64,000 bases of DNA from LMUY01 sp965199095 (GTDB lineage Bacteria; Pseudomonadota; Alphaproteobacteria; Acetobacterales; Acetobacteraceae): positions 434,001 through 498,000 of the forward strand of contig CBDAQM010000004.1 of assembly GCA_965199095.1 (NCBI GenBank), in the 5' to 3' direction. The position numbers and the translations under genes were made by a program. Below are positions 43,213 to 51,464 of the stretch, piece after piece. The notes beneath the pieces are model-generated. The model made no database searches. It was given only the letters and a program-made list of their open reading frames with translations, and was not told where the DNA came from. The first letter of the stretch is position 1; each line of letters starts with the position of its first letter.

Positions 43213-43611
43213 TTAGCCGATGGGGCTGCCGGTGTCACCGTTCAGCCATCCCATCAGGCGGCGATGCGCGCGCGGGTCGGCCAGGTCGAGCGCCACCGGG
43301 CGCTCCGCCAGCAGCACGGCGCCGGCCGTTGCCGCCCGGGCGGCCACCAGCGGCCAGGCCGGCGCCGCCGGGTCCAGCATCAGTACGCGACAGCCGGCCC
43401 GCAACGCCTCCATCGCGCGGCCGGCGGCGTCGCCGCAATCCAGGATGTCCGGGTTGGCCCCGGCGCCCAGCTCCATCAAGGCCCGCCACCAGCCGCAACC
43501 GGCATAGGTCGCTGCCCCCGCGCCGGACAGCAGCGTGACCGGCAGACCGGGCGCGGTCGCCTGCTGCACATGCGGCAGGCCATGCACGACGACGGCCGGG
43601 GGGCGCTTCAT
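43213..43611 (-). CDS. Conserved-looking protein upstream of thiE
   Basis: A 132-residue protein starting MKRPPAVVVHGLPHVQQA. It has a PGLPVTLLSGAGAATYAGCGWWRALM segment and an internal repeat-like pattern (ILDCGDAAGRAMEALRAGCRVLML), suggestive of a small alpha/beta fold. I recognise no family by name. It is 9 nt upstream of thiE on the same strand, so it is probably in the same operon. A sugar/nucleotide-binding role is possible but speculative. Confidence 0.6.
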   Translation of the reverse strand: MKRPPAVVVHGLPHVQQATAPGLPVTLLSGAGAATYAGCGWWRALMELGAGANPDILDCGDAAGRAMEALRAGCRVLMLDPAAPAWPLVAARAATAGAVLLAERPVALDLADPRAHRRLMGWLNGDTGSPIG

Positions 43612-43674
43612 GCTTGACCTTCAAGCGGTCCGGCGCTTCATGGTCAAACCAAACGACACACGGAGACTGGATGG

Positions 43675-43860
43675 ATGGCCGACGCGGACGCGAATGAGGC
43701 AGATGCGCTGTCCCGGCTGGAAGCCGCGCTGGACCGCATCGCGCTGCAGCAACCGCGCCCGGCGTCCGCCGCCAGCCCGGCGGTGGACACGGCGCTGATC
43801 GCATCCCGACTCGACGGGCTGATCGGCCAGCTCCGCTACGCCTTGGCTGACGGGGCCTGA
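43675..43860 (+). CDS. Small protein upstream of zapA
   Basis: A 61-residue protein with helix-forming sequence (SRLEAALDRIALQQ, then DTALIASRLDGLIGQLRYALAD). It resembles the short coiled-coil proteins that often precede zapA in alphaproteobacteria. It ends 4 nt before the zapA start, so the two are co-translated. A link to cell division is inferred from position only. Confidence 0.65.
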   Translation: MADADANEADALSRLEAALDRIALQQPRPASAASPAVDTALIASRLDGLIGQLRYALADGA

Positions 43861-43864
43861 CCGC

Positions 43865-44221
43865 ATGGCGCAGCTCACCGTCAAGATCAACGGATACGCC
43901 TACAATGTCGGCTGCGAGGACGGGCAGGAGGCGCATCTGATGGAGATGGCCCGTCAGGTCGAGCACCGGATCGAGAACATCAAGGCGCTGGGCGGGCAAA
44001 GCGGTGAGGCGCGGCTGCTGTTGCTGGCCGCCCTGCTGATGGCGGACGAGCTGCACGACACCGGCATCGAGTTGGCCAGCCTGCGCCAGCCCTCCGCGGC
44101 CGCACCGCAGGCTGTCGTGTCGGATATCTCGGCAGACCGCCCCGACATCCGCACCAAGAATCGGATCGCGAAGCTGGCGCGCAAGGCCGAGGACATTGCA
44201 GCGGGTCTCGAACAACCCTAG
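43865..44221 (+). CDS. zapA: Cell division protein ZapA
   Basis: A 118-residue protein. MAQLTVKINGYAYNVGCEDGQEAHLMEMARQVEHRIENIK is the ZapA N-terminal domain, followed by a helix that forms a dimeric coiled coil in homologues. It stabilises FtsZ rings. The C-terminal 30 residues (NRIAKLARKAEDIAAGLEQ) are a further helix. The ZapA - 6S RNA - 5-FCL order, common in proteobacteria, supports the call. Confidence 0.9.
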   Translation: MAQLTVKINGYAYNVGCEDGQEAHLMEMARQVEHRIENIKALGGQSGEARLLLLAALLMADELHDTGIELASLRQPSAAAPQAVVSDISADRPDIRTKNRIAKLARKAEDIAAGLEQP

Positions 44222-44230
44222 ATAGGGAAG

Positions 44231-44387
44231 GCGGGGCTGCTGGGTTCGTCAGGTCGTTCATCCCTCGGGCCGATAAGCATTCTCCTCGGGAACTGGCGCT
44301 GTCGTGATCCTGGTCACGGTACCTGGTGCCCACCTGCGCAAGCAGGCTCGGGAGGATGACAAATTCCAACGGCTTTGGCGGCTCCGC
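44231..44387 (+). ncRNA. ssrS: 6S RNA
   Basis: The gap between zapA and the 5-FCL gene is exactly where 6S RNA is usually found. GCGGGGCT (44231-44238) can pair with GGCTCCGC (44380-44387) to close a long hairpin, and TCATCC (44258-44263) pairs with GGATGA (44354-44359). CTCGGGC..GCTCGGGAGG on either side flank a less paired centre, the open-promoter-like bubble. The roughly 157-nt length fits. It would bind RNA polymerase holoenzyme in stationary phase. Exact ends are approximate; the 3' end overlaps the start of the next gene. Confidence 0.75.
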
Positions 44388-44935
44388 AACTCTCAATTGA
44401 CGAACGAAAACGTGCCGCACGTGCGGCGGCGCATGCAGTGCTCCGTGGCTGCAACCCGGCGCTGGGCCGGCTGGCCGGTGAGCAGGTCATCCGCAGCGGG
44501 CTGATCGCCCCGGGCATGATCGTGGCCGGGTTCTGGCCCCTGGGGCACGAGATCGACATGACTCCGCTACTGCACGCCTTGCGCGGGGCGGGGCACACCG
44601 TCGCCCTGCCGCGCACGCCGCCGCGCGGCAACCCGCTCGCCTTCCATCGCTGGGCCGCCAGCGACGGGCTGGCGCGGGAGCGCTTCGGCACCATGACCTC
44701 GACCGGCCCGAGCGTGACGCCGGACCTGCTGCTTGTGCCGCTGCTGGCGTTCGACCGGCGGGGCCACCGCCTGGGCTATGGCGGCGGCTACTATGACCGC
44801 ACGCTCGCAGCACGGCCTGGCGTCGCCACGATGGGCTGCGCCTATGCGGCGCAGGAAGTGGCGGAGGTGCCAGCCGGCGCCCACGACATGCGCCTGCGCG
44901 CCATCGGGACCGAGCGCGAGGTGATTGTGGTCTGA
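44375..44935 (+). CDS. 5-formyltetrahydrofolate cyclo-ligase
   Basis: A 186-residue enzyme that converts 5-formyl-THF to 5,10-methenyl-THF. Motifs are DERKRAARAAAHA near the N-terminus, FWPLGHEIDMTPLL, LPRTPPRGNPLAFHRW, LLLVPLLAFDRRGHRLGYGGGYYDR (ATP-binding). The start is TTG 44375 (MAAPQLSIDERKR), since no ATG is suitably placed. It follows 6S RNA in the arrangement known from enterobacteria (ygfA) and many others. Confidence 0.88.
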   Translation: MAAPQLSIDERKRAARAAAHAVLRGCNPALGRLAGEQVIRSGLIAPGMIVAGFWPLGHEIDMTPLLHALRGAGHTVALPRTPPRGNPLAFHRWAASDGLARERFGTMTSTGPSVTPDLLLVPLLAFDRRGHRLGYGGGYYDRTLAARPGVATMGCAYAAQEVAEVPAGAHDMRLRAIGTEREVIVV

Positions 44936-44983
44936 TCGGCAGCGGCTCTTTCCACCCCGGCGCTCTCCTGCCAGGCTTCGGGG

Positions 44984-45796
44984 ATGCGCATCCTATTCCT
45001 CGGCGACACCGTTGGCCGCACCGGCCGGGAGGGCGCCGCCGCGGCGCTGCCCGTGTTGCGGCAGCAACTCCGCATCGACCTTGCCGTGGTGAATGCGGAG
45101 AACGCCAGCCACGGCTTCGGCCTCGCGCCCGAGATGGCGAAGGCGTTGTTCGCCGCCGGGGCGGACGTGATCACGCTGGGCAACCATGCCTGGGACCGCA
45201 AGGAGATCATCCCCTACATCGCCCAGCAGCCGCATTTGCTGCGCCCGCTGAACTTCCCGCCTGGCACGCCGGGGTCCGGCGCTGTCGTGGTGCAGGTGCC
45301 CGGCGGTCGGCGCGCCCTGGTGATGAACGCCATGGGGCGGCTGTTCATGGACCCGTTGGACTGCCCGTTCCGCGGCACGGCGGACATCCTGGCGCGGTAT
45401 CGCCTGGGCAGTTCGGTGCATGCCATCGTGGTGGATTTCCATGCCGAGGCCACCAGCGAGAAGCTCGGCTACGCCCATAGCTTCGACGGGCAGGTGTCGC
45501 TCGTGGTGGGCACCCACACCCATGTGCCGACGGCGGACCACCAGGTGCTGGCCGGCGGCACCGCCTACCAATCCGATGCCGGCATGTGCGGCGATTACGA
45601 CAGTGTGATCGGCATGGCCAAGGAGGGTGCGGCAGCGCGGTTTATCCGCAAGATGCCCGGCGAGCGCCTCGCCCCGGCGGAAGGCCCGGCGACGATCTGC
45701 GGCCTGTTCGTGGAAACCGACGATGCGACGGGGCTGGCGTTGCGCGCCGAACCCGTGCGAACTGGCGGACGTTTGGCGCAGGTGATGCCGTTGTAA
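44984..45796 (+). CDS. ymdB: YmdB-family metallophosphoesterase
   Basis: A 270-residue phosphodiesterase. Metal-binding motifs are FLGDTVGRTGRE (D8), NAENASHG, GNHAWD and VGTHTHVPTAD, as in YmdB, a cAMP-phosphodiesterase involved in Bacillus biofilm decisions. TAYQSDAGMCGDYDSVIGM is another family landmark. Function in this lineage is unproven. Confidence 0.9.
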   Translation: MRILFLGDTVGRTGREGAAAALPVLRQQLRIDLAVVNAENASHGFGLAPEMAKALFAAGADVITLGNHAWDRKEIIPYIAQQPHLLRPLNFPPGTPGSGAVVVQVPGGRRALVMNAMGRLFMDPLDCPFRGTADILARYRLGSSVHAIVVDFHAEATSEKLGYAHSFDGQVSLVVGTHTHVPTADHQVLAGGTAYQSDAGMCGDYDSVIGMAKEGAAARFIRKMPGERLAPAEGPATICGLFVETDDATGLALRAEPVRTGGRLAQVMPL

Positions 45797-45814
45797 TTCA
45801 ACCAGGAGGTCGGG

Positions 45815-46030
45815 ATGAGCCCAGCGGTCCAGGTGACATGCTCCTTGCTACTCAGTTTGGCGGTGACGCTGTTCATCCTGCTACGGGAACTATGGCTGTC
45901 CCGGCGTCATCGTGGCGGGGACGACCGGGATCCGCGCCGGGTTCCGCCCCCGCCGCCTCGCCCGTTGCCGCCCTGCCTGGTGCCGACGGACCAGTGGCGG
46001 GCGCCCACCCGCGTGCGCGAACCGGCGTAG
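45815..46030 (+). CDS. Small membrane protein with proline-rich tail
   Basis: A 71-residue protein. A single membrane helix (VTCSLLLSLAVTLFILLRELWL) is followed by a basic/acidic stretch and a proline-rich tail (PPPPPRPLPPCLVP). The ATG follows AGGAGGTCGGG. Unknown function. It lies between ymdB and yebC. Confidence 0.55.
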   Translation: MSPAVQVTCSLLLSLAVTLFILLRELWLSRRHRGGDDRDPRRVPPPPPRPLPPCLVPTDQWRAPTRVREPA

Positions 46031-46097
46031 AGTTGGCGGCCGGCGTCACTGCCTGTTAGAACCCGCGGCCAGGCAACAACTCGGTGATCAGACGGCC

Positions 46098-46850
46098 ATG
46101 GCCGGCCATTCCCATTCCAAGAACATCATGCACCGGAAGGGCGCGCAGGACGCCCGCAAGGCGCGCCAATTCGCCAAGCTGATCCGCGAGATCACGGTGT
46201 CCGCCAAGCAGGGGCTGCCCGACCCGGCCGCGAACCCGCGGCTGCGCGCCGCCGTGGCTGCGGCGCGGGTGATGAACATGCCGAAGGACACGATCGACCG
46301 CGCGATCCGCAAGGCGACGGACGCCGGGGCAGGGGATGATTACGTCGAGGTCCGCTATGAGGGCTACGGCCCGGCCGGCGTCGCCGTCATCGTCGAGGCG
46401 CTGACCGACAACCGCAACCGCACCGCCTCCGACCTGCGCACCGCCTTCAACAAGAACGGCGGCACGATGGGGGAGAGCAACTCGGTCGCGTTCCAGTTCA
46501 ACCGGATTGGCGTCATCACCTATCCCGCCGAGGCTGCGAGCGCCGACGCGATGATGGAGGGCGCCATCGACGCCGGCGCCGAGGACGTGGCGAGCGACCC
46601 GGACGGCCACGAAGTCACCTGCGCCACGGCGGATTTGTTCGCCGTACGTGACGCGCTGGAGGCCCGGTTCGGCCCGCCGGACGGCGCCAAGTTGGAGTGG
46701 CGGCCCAGCGTGACCCTGACGGTCGATGACGCGGAGCGCGCCGCCGCGCTGGTGAAGCTGCTGGACGCGCTGGAGGACAATGACGACGTGCAGAGCGTCA
46801 CCTCCAACGCCGAGATCCCGGACGACGTGATGGAGCGCCTGGCGGCCTGA
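46098..46850 (+). CDS. yebC: YebC/PmpR-family protein
   Basis: A 250-residue protein beginning MAGHSHSKNIMHRKGAQDARKARQFAKL, the unmistakable start of this family. Three domains follow, including ..KDTIDRAIRKATD.. and ..YEGYGPAGVAVIVEALTDNRNRTASDLR. Members were described as transcription regulators and have more recently been connected to relief of ribosome stalling. It overlaps ruvC by one base (TGATG), a common YebC-RuvC linkage. Confidence 0.95.
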   Translation: MAGHSHSKNIMHRKGAQDARKARQFAKLIREITVSAKQGLPDPAANPRLRAAVAAARVMNMPKDTIDRAIRKATDAGAGDDYVEVRYEGYGPAGVAVIVEALTDNRNRTASDLRTAFNKNGGTMGESNSVAFQFNRIGVITYPAEAASADAMMEGAIDAGAEDVASDPDGHEVTCATADLFAVRDALEARFGPPDGAKLEWRPSVTLTVDDAERAAALVKLLDALEDNDDVQSVTSNAEIPDDVMERLAA

Positions 46851-47356
46851 TGGTCCGCCTCATGGGGATCGACCCCGGCTTGCGCTTCACCGGCTGGGGG
46901 GTGATCGCGGTCGATGGCAACCGGCTGTGCCACGTGGCGGACGGCGTGATCGCGACGGACAGCGACGCCAGCGTCCCCGCCCGGCTGAAGGCGATCCATG
47001 ACGGCCTGACCGCGCTGTTCGCCGAGCACCGCCCGCACGAGGCGGCGGTGGAGGAGACCTATGTCAACCGCAACGGCACGGCGACGCTGAAGCTCGGCTA
47101 TGCCCGCGGCGTGGCGTTGCTCGCCCCGGCGCTGATCGGCATCCCCGTGCTCGAATACGGCGCCATGACGGTGAAGCAATCGGTCGTCGGCACCGGCGGC
47201 GCCAGCAAGGAGCAGGTGGAGATGATGGTCCGCCGCCTGCTGCCGGGCGCCACCATGCGCCGCGCCGATGCCTCCGACGCGCTGGCGGTCGCAATCTGCC
47301 ACGCCCACCATCGCGCCAGCCGCCTCCGCGTCGCCAGCGGCCGGGTGATGGCGTGA
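46850..47356 (+). CDS. ruvC: Holliday junction resolvase RuvC
   Basis: A 168-residue endonuclease. Catalytic acidic residues are D8 (MGIDPGLRFTGWGV), E69-E70 in AVEETYVNRN, and D139/D142 in RRADASDALAVAICH. NRNGTATLKLGYARGVAL is conserved. It resolves junctions with RuvAB during recombination. ruvA follows after a 124-nt gap filled by hairpins, but ruvB is not next to it. Confidence 0.95.
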   Translation: MVRLMGIDPGLRFTGWGVIAVDGNRLCHVADGVIATDSDASVPARLKAIHDGLTALFAEHRPHEAAVEETYVNRNGTATLKLGYARGVALLAPALIGIPVLEYGAMTVKQSVVGTGGASKEQVEMMVRRLLPGATMRRADASDALAVAICHAHHRASRLRVASGRVMA

Positions 47357-47384
47357 TGCCACCCCCGCCCTGGGGGCCAAAAAA

Positions 47385-47452
47385 CCCTCTCCCTTTGGGA
47401 GAGGGCAGGGTGAGGGTTGGAGGCACCCTCACCCCGACCCTCTTCCAGAGGG
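47385..47452. repeat. Array of three hairpins between ruvC and ruvA
   Basis: CCCTCTCCC/GGGAGAGGG (47385-47393 and 47397-47405, 9 bp), GGGTGAGGGT/ACCCTCACCC (47408-47417 and 47425-47434, 10 bp) and CCCTCT/AGAGGG (47438-47443 and 47447-47452, 6 bp). All are perfect. A further CCCCC/GGGGG pair at 47362-47376 precedes them, followed by AAAAAA. Related hairpins are near 3987 and 25657; a half element, CCCTCTCCCGGTCGGGA, is upstream of ruvB at 63773-63789. This is a known type of intergenic repeat that may interrupt the ruvC-ruvA transcript. Confidence 0.75.
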
Positions 47453-47480
47453 AGAGGGAGACAGAAATGCGAGTGGCCCG

Positions 47481-48077
47481 GTGATCGCGCAACTCACCGG
47501 CACGCTCGGCGGCATTGAGGAAGGGCGCTGCGTGATCGATGTCGGCGGGGTCGGCTATCTCGTCCACGCCTCCACCCGCACGCTCTCTGCCCTGCCCGTG
47601 CCGCCGGCCCTGGCCCGGGTGCTGGTGGAAACGCAGGTGCGGGAGGACGCCATCACCCTCTATGGCTTCGCCGACCCGGCGGAACGCGACTGGTTCCGCC
47701 TGCTGACGACGGTGCAAGGGGTCGGCGCCAAGGTGGCGCTCGGTGTGCTGTCCGCCCTGTCGCCGCGCGACCTGGTCGCCGCCATCGCCGCCGGCGACCG
47801 CGCCAGCCTGACCCGGGCGCCCGGCGTCGGCGCCAAGCTGGCTGCCCGCCTGCTGTCGGAACTCGCTGCCAAGGCCGGCGCCATGCCCACCGGCATCGTC
47901 ATGCCGGGCGTGGCCCCGGCGACCGGGGTGGAGGCCGACGCGCTCTCCGCCCTGGCCAATCTCGGCTACCGCCGGATTGAGGCGCACCCGGTGGTGACCC
48001 GCGTGCGCGAGCGGCTGGGCGAAGCGGCGCAATTGGACGCGGTCATCCGCGACAGCCTGAAGGAACTGGCCCGTTGA
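47481..48077 (+). CDS. ruvA: Holliday junction branch-migration protein RuvA
   Basis: A 198-residue protein starting at GTG 47481 (MIAQLTGTLGG). The N-terminal OB fold runs to about residue 65; HhH motifs are in LLTTVQGVGAKVALGVLS and LTRAPGVGAKLAARLLSEL. The C-terminal domain (SALANLGYRRIEAHPVV) contacts RuvB. It tetramerises on Holliday junctions. Confidence 0.95.
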   Translation: MIAQLTGTLGGIEEGRCVIDVGGVGYLVHASTRTLSALPVPPALARVLVETQVREDAITLYGFADPAERDWFRLLTTVQGVGAKVALGVLSALSPRDLVAAIAAGDRASLTRAPGVGAKLAARLLSELAAKAGAMPTGIVMPGVAPATGVEADALSALANLGYRRIEAHPVVTRVRERLGEAAQLDAVIRDSLKELAR

Positions 48078-48102
48078 ACCCAGCAACCTGGCAGACCGAA
48101 CC

Positions 48103-49299
48103 ATGATCACCCTCGCCGACGTGCAGGCCGCCGCCGAACGCATCGCCGGACGAGTGATCCGTACCCCCTCGCTCTATTCGGATGCGGTCAGCCGGGCGAC
48201 GGGGAGCCACGTCACGCTGAAATTGGAGAGCCTGCAGGCGATCGGCTCCTTCAAGGAGCGCGGCGCCGCCAACAAGCTTGCCCTGCTGAGCGCGGCGGAG
48301 CGGCGGGCCGGGGTGATCGCGATGTCCGCCGGCAACCACGCCCAGGCGGTGGCGCGCCACGCGGCCCTGGCGGGGATCGCGTCCACCATCGTCATGCCGC
48401 TGTTCACCCCGGCGACCAAGACGTCCCGCACTGCGGCCTGGGGCGCCACGGTGGTGCTGCACGGCGAGACGCTGGTGGAGGCCGGGCTGCACGCGCGCCG
48501 CCTGGCGGACGAGCAAGGGCTGGTGTTCATCCACCCCTATGACGACCCAGCCGTCATGGCGGGGCAGGGGACCCTCGCGCTCGAATTGCTGCAAGACGTG
48601 GGGGAGCTGGACGTGTTGCTCGTCCCCGTCGGCGGCGGCGGGATGATCGCGGGATGCGCCGCAGCGGCCGCGGCACTGCGCCCCGGCCTGGAGATCATCG
48701 GGGTGGAGGTGGCGGGCTACGCCTCGTTGGGGCAGACCCTGGCCGGCTTGCCGTTGCAGGTGGGCGGCCCGACCATCGCGGAAGGCATCGCCGTGCGCGA
48801 CATCGGCGCTGCCCCGCTGGAGGTGATCCGCGCCCATGTCAGCGACGTAGTGTCCGTGCCGGAGCGCGTGGTGGAGGATGCGATCGCCCTGCTGGCGGAA
48901 GGCGCCAAGCTGGTGGCCGAGGGGGCGGGCGCCACCGGCGTCGCGGCCTTGCTGGCCTATCCAGAGCGGTTCCGCGGCCGGCGCGTCGCCACCGTGATCT
49001 GCGGCGGCAACATCGACGCCCGCATCCTGGCCAACGTCCTGCTGCGCGGGCTGCTGCGCGACGGCCGGCTGCTGCGCCTGCTGCTGGAGATCCCGGACCG
49101 GCCCGGCGTCCTGGCCGACATCGCCGGCCGCATCGCCGGCAAGGGCGGCAACGTCATCGAGGTCACGCATAAGCGGCTGTTCGCCGCCCCGTCGGTGCAG
49201 ACGGCGGAGCTGGAGGTCATCGTCGAAGCGCGCGACCCGCTCCATGCCGACGCCATCGCCGCCGCGCTGGAGGAACGCTACGTCGTCCGTCGCGCCTGA
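48103..49299 (+). CDS. ilvA: Threonine dehydratase with ACT domain
   Basis: A 398-residue PLP enzyme. The PLP lysine is K51 in GSFKERGA, the phosphate loop is PVGGGGMIAG (around 178-187) and SAGNHAQAVA is the family substrate loop. From about residue 325 a C-terminal ACT domain (LEIPDRPGVLADIAGRIAGKGGNV) is attached, which in relatives binds an amino-acid effector. It deaminates threonine to 2-oxobutyrate, the first isoleucine step or a catabolic step. It sits 26 nt after ruvA, an unusual neighbour that fits a rearrangement. Confidence 0.88.
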   Translation: MITLADVQAAAERIAGRVIRTPSLYSDAVSRATGSHVTLKLESLQAIGSFKERGAANKLALLSAAERRAGVIAMSAGNHAQAVARHAALAGIASTIVMPLFTPATKTSRTAAWGATVVLHGETLVEAGLHARRLADEQGLVFIHPYDDPAVMAGQGTLALELLQDVGELDVLLVPVGGGGMIAGCAAAAAALRPGLEIIGVEVAGYASLGQTLAGLPLQVGGPTIAEGIAVRDIGAAPLEVIRAHVSDVVSVPERVVEDAIALLAEGAKLVAEGAGATGVAALLAYPERFRGRRVATVICGGNIDARILANVLLRGLLRDGRLLRLLLEIPDRPGVLADIAGRIAGKGGNVIEVTHKRLFAAPSVQTAELEVIVEARDPLHADAIAAALEERYVVRRA

Positions 49300-49353
49300 A
49301 CGATTGCCCCCGGGCGGCCCGCGGAGTCATGCTGCGCGCCGGAGATCCAAGCC

Positions 49354-51426
49354 ATGACGTTCCACGCCACTGTCTGCCCGCATGATTGCCCCTCCTGCTG
49401 CGCGCTGGAGGTGAAGGTGACGGACAACATCGTGTCCACCGTGCGCGGCGCGGCCGACAACAGCTACACCGCCGGGGTGATCTGCGCCAAGGTCGCCCGC
49501 TATGCCGAGCGGCAGCACCACCCTGACCGGCTCACCGTGCCGCTGCTGCGGACGGGGCCGAAGGGAAGCCGGCAGTTCCGGCCGATCACCTGGGACGAGG
49601 CGCTGGACCGCGTGGCGGCGCAGTTCACCGGGCTCGCGCAGCGTCACGGCCCGGAGGCCATCTGGCCATACTACTTCGCCGGCACGATGGGCCACGTGCA
49701 GCGCGACGGCATCAACCGGCTGCGTTACGTCATGCGCTATTCGCGGCAGAAGATGACGATCTGCACCACGATTACCGAGGCGGGGTGGCGCGCCGGCGTC
49801 GGCAAGATCACCGGGCCGGACCCGCGGGAGATGGCGCAGAGCGACCTGATCGTGATGTGGGGCGGCAACCCGGTCGCCACCCAGGTCAACGTCATGACCC
49901 ATATCACCCGGGCGCGGAAGCAGCGTGGCGCCAAGCTGGTTGTGGTCGATCCCTATCGCACCGGCACCGCCGCGGTGGCCGACACCCACCTGGCGGTGCG
50001 GCCCGGCACCGACGCCGCGCTCGCCTGCGCGGTGATGCACTGCGCGTTCCGGGACGGGTATGCCGACCGCGCCTACATGGCGCGCTACGCCGACGTCCCG
50101 GCGGAGCTGGAGGCGCATCTGCGCAGCCGCACGCCGGAGTGGGCTGCTGCAATCACCGGGTTGAGCACGGCTGAGATCGAGGCGTTCGCGCTCGCCTACA
50201 ACAGCACGCAGCGTGCTTTCATCCGCGTCGGCTACGGCTTCACCCGCGCGCGCCACGGCGCCACCATGATGCACGCGGTGACCTGCCTGCCCACCGTCAC
50301 CGGGAAGTGGCAGCACCTCGGTGGCGGCGCGTTCTGGAACAACCGGGACATCTACTGCTGGGACAAGACGCTGATCGACGGCTCCGATCAGCGCGACCTG
50401 TCGGTGCGGGAGCTGGACATGAGCCGGATCGCCTCCGTGCTGACCGGCGACCGGCGCGATTTGGGCGACGGGCCGCCGGTGCACGCCATGCTGATCCAGA
50501 ACACCAACCCCATGGCGGTGGCGCCCGACACCAACCGGGTGCGCCGCGGCTTCGCCCGCGAGGACCTGTTCACGGTGGTGCACGAGCAGTTCATGACCGA
50601 CACCGCCGCCATGGCGGACATCGTGCTGCCGGCGACGACGTTCCTGGAGCACGACGACATCTACCATGCCGGCGGCCACAGCCACGTGCAGGTCGGGCGC
50701 AAGCTGGTGGAGCCGCCGGGCGAATGCCGCTCCAACCATGAGGTCATCTCCGCCCTTGCCGGGCGGCTGGGCGCGCGGCACCCCGGCTTCGACATGACCG
50801 CGGTGGAGTTGGCGGATCGGACGCTGATCGCGTCCGGCTATGAGGGCTTTGACGCCGTTGCGGCCGGGCGCTGGGTAGACCGGCAGCCGCCGTTCCGCGA
50901 GAGCCATTTCCTGGAGGGCTTCCAGCAGCCCGGCGGCCGGTTCCGCTTTGCGCCGGACTGGGCCTCGCTTGGCGATGGCCACGCCGGCATGCCGCGCCTG
51001 CCAGACCATTGGGAACACTATGACCAGGCCAGCGCGGGCACGCCCTTCCGCTTGGTGACGGCGCCGGCGCGCCAGTTCCTCAACACCAGCTTCACGGAGA
51101 CTCCGGGTTCGCGCGGCCGGGAAGGCCGCCCCACAGCGCTGTTGCACGAGGCGGATGCGGTACGGCTCGGCGTCATGCCGGGCGACCTGCTGCGGCTGGG
51201 CAATACGCGCGGTGAGGTGTTGCTGCACGCCGAGATCGGCGAAGGCCAGCAGCCCGGCACCATCGTGGTCGAGAGCGTGTGGCCGAATGCGGCGTTCGCG
51301 GGCGGGGTCGGGATCAACGCCCTGACCAGCGACGAGGCCGCGTTCCCGAACGGCGGCGCGGTCTTCCACGATACGGCGGTCTGGGCTCGATCGGAGGTCG
51401 CTGCGATGGCCGTCGCAGCGGAATGA
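49354..51426 (+). CDS. Molybdopterin oxidoreductase, DMSO-reductase family
   Basis: A 690-residue enzyme. The N-terminal 4Fe-4S site is CPHDCPSCC (C8, C12, C16) with C45 as the fourth ligand. Mo-bisMGD binding regions are VMWGGNPVATQVN, TNPMAVAPDT and the C-terminal GDLLRLGNTRGEV. In the place where selenocysteine, cysteine or serine binds molybdenum, a TITEAGWRAG region is seen, without a cysteine; the metal ligand is therefore not obvious. There is no twin-arginine leader, so the protein is cytoplasmic. No electron-transfer subunit is next to it. The substrate is unknown. Confidence 0.85.
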   Translation: MTFHATVCPHDCPSCCALEVKVTDNIVSTVRGAADNSYTAGVICAKVARYAERQHHPDRLTVPLLRTGPKGSRQFRPITWDEALDRVAAQFTGLAQRHGPEAIWPYYFAGTMGHVQRDGINRLRYVMRYSRQKMTICTTITEAGWRAGVGKITGPDPREMAQSDLIVMWGGNPVATQVNVMTHITRARKQRGAKLVVVDPYRTGTAAVADTHLAVRPGTDAALACAVMHCAFRDGYADRAYMARYADVPAELEAHLRSRTPEWAAAITGLSTAEIEAFALAYNSTQRAFIRVGYGFTRARHGATMMHAVTCLPTVTGKWQHLGGGAFWNNRDIYCWDKTLIDGSDQRDLSVRELDMSRIASVLTGDRRDLGDGPPVHAMLIQNTNPMAVAPDTNRVRRGFAREDLFTVVHEQFMTDTAAMADIVLPATTFLEHDDIYHAGGHSHVQVGRKLVEPPGECRSNHEVISALAGRLGARHPGFDMTAVELADRTLIASGYEGFDAVAAGRWVDRQPPFRESHFLEGFQQPGGRFRFAPDWASLGDGHAGMPRLPDHWEHYDQASAGTPFRLVTAPARQFLNTSFTETPGSRGREGRPTALLHEADAVRLGVMPGDLLRLGNTRGEVLLHAEIGEGQQPGTIVVESVWPNAAFAGGVGINALTSDEAAFPNGGAVFHDTAVWARSEVAAMAVAAE

Positions 51427-51432
51427 AGCGCC

Positions 51433-51453
51433 CCGGCGGCGGATCGCCGCCGG
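51433..51453. terminator. Bidirectional terminator hairpin
   Basis: CCGGCGGCG (51433-51441) pairs perfectly with CGCCGCCGG (51445-51453) around a 3-nt loop. It lies between the stops of the molybdenum enzyme gene (+) and the histidine-rich protein gene (-). No T-tract follows on the plus strand beyond GCTT. Confidence 0.6.
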
Positions 51454-51464
51454 AGCTTCATCAG

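Noticed and set aside
42475..43300. TPP riboswitch near thiE
   Set aside because: No conserved thi-box motif was seen upstream of thiE or its neighbour.
49327..51369. A 680-codon minus-strand frame opposite the molybdopterin oxidoreductase
   Set aside because: The plus-strand gene has clear motifs; the reverse frame has none.
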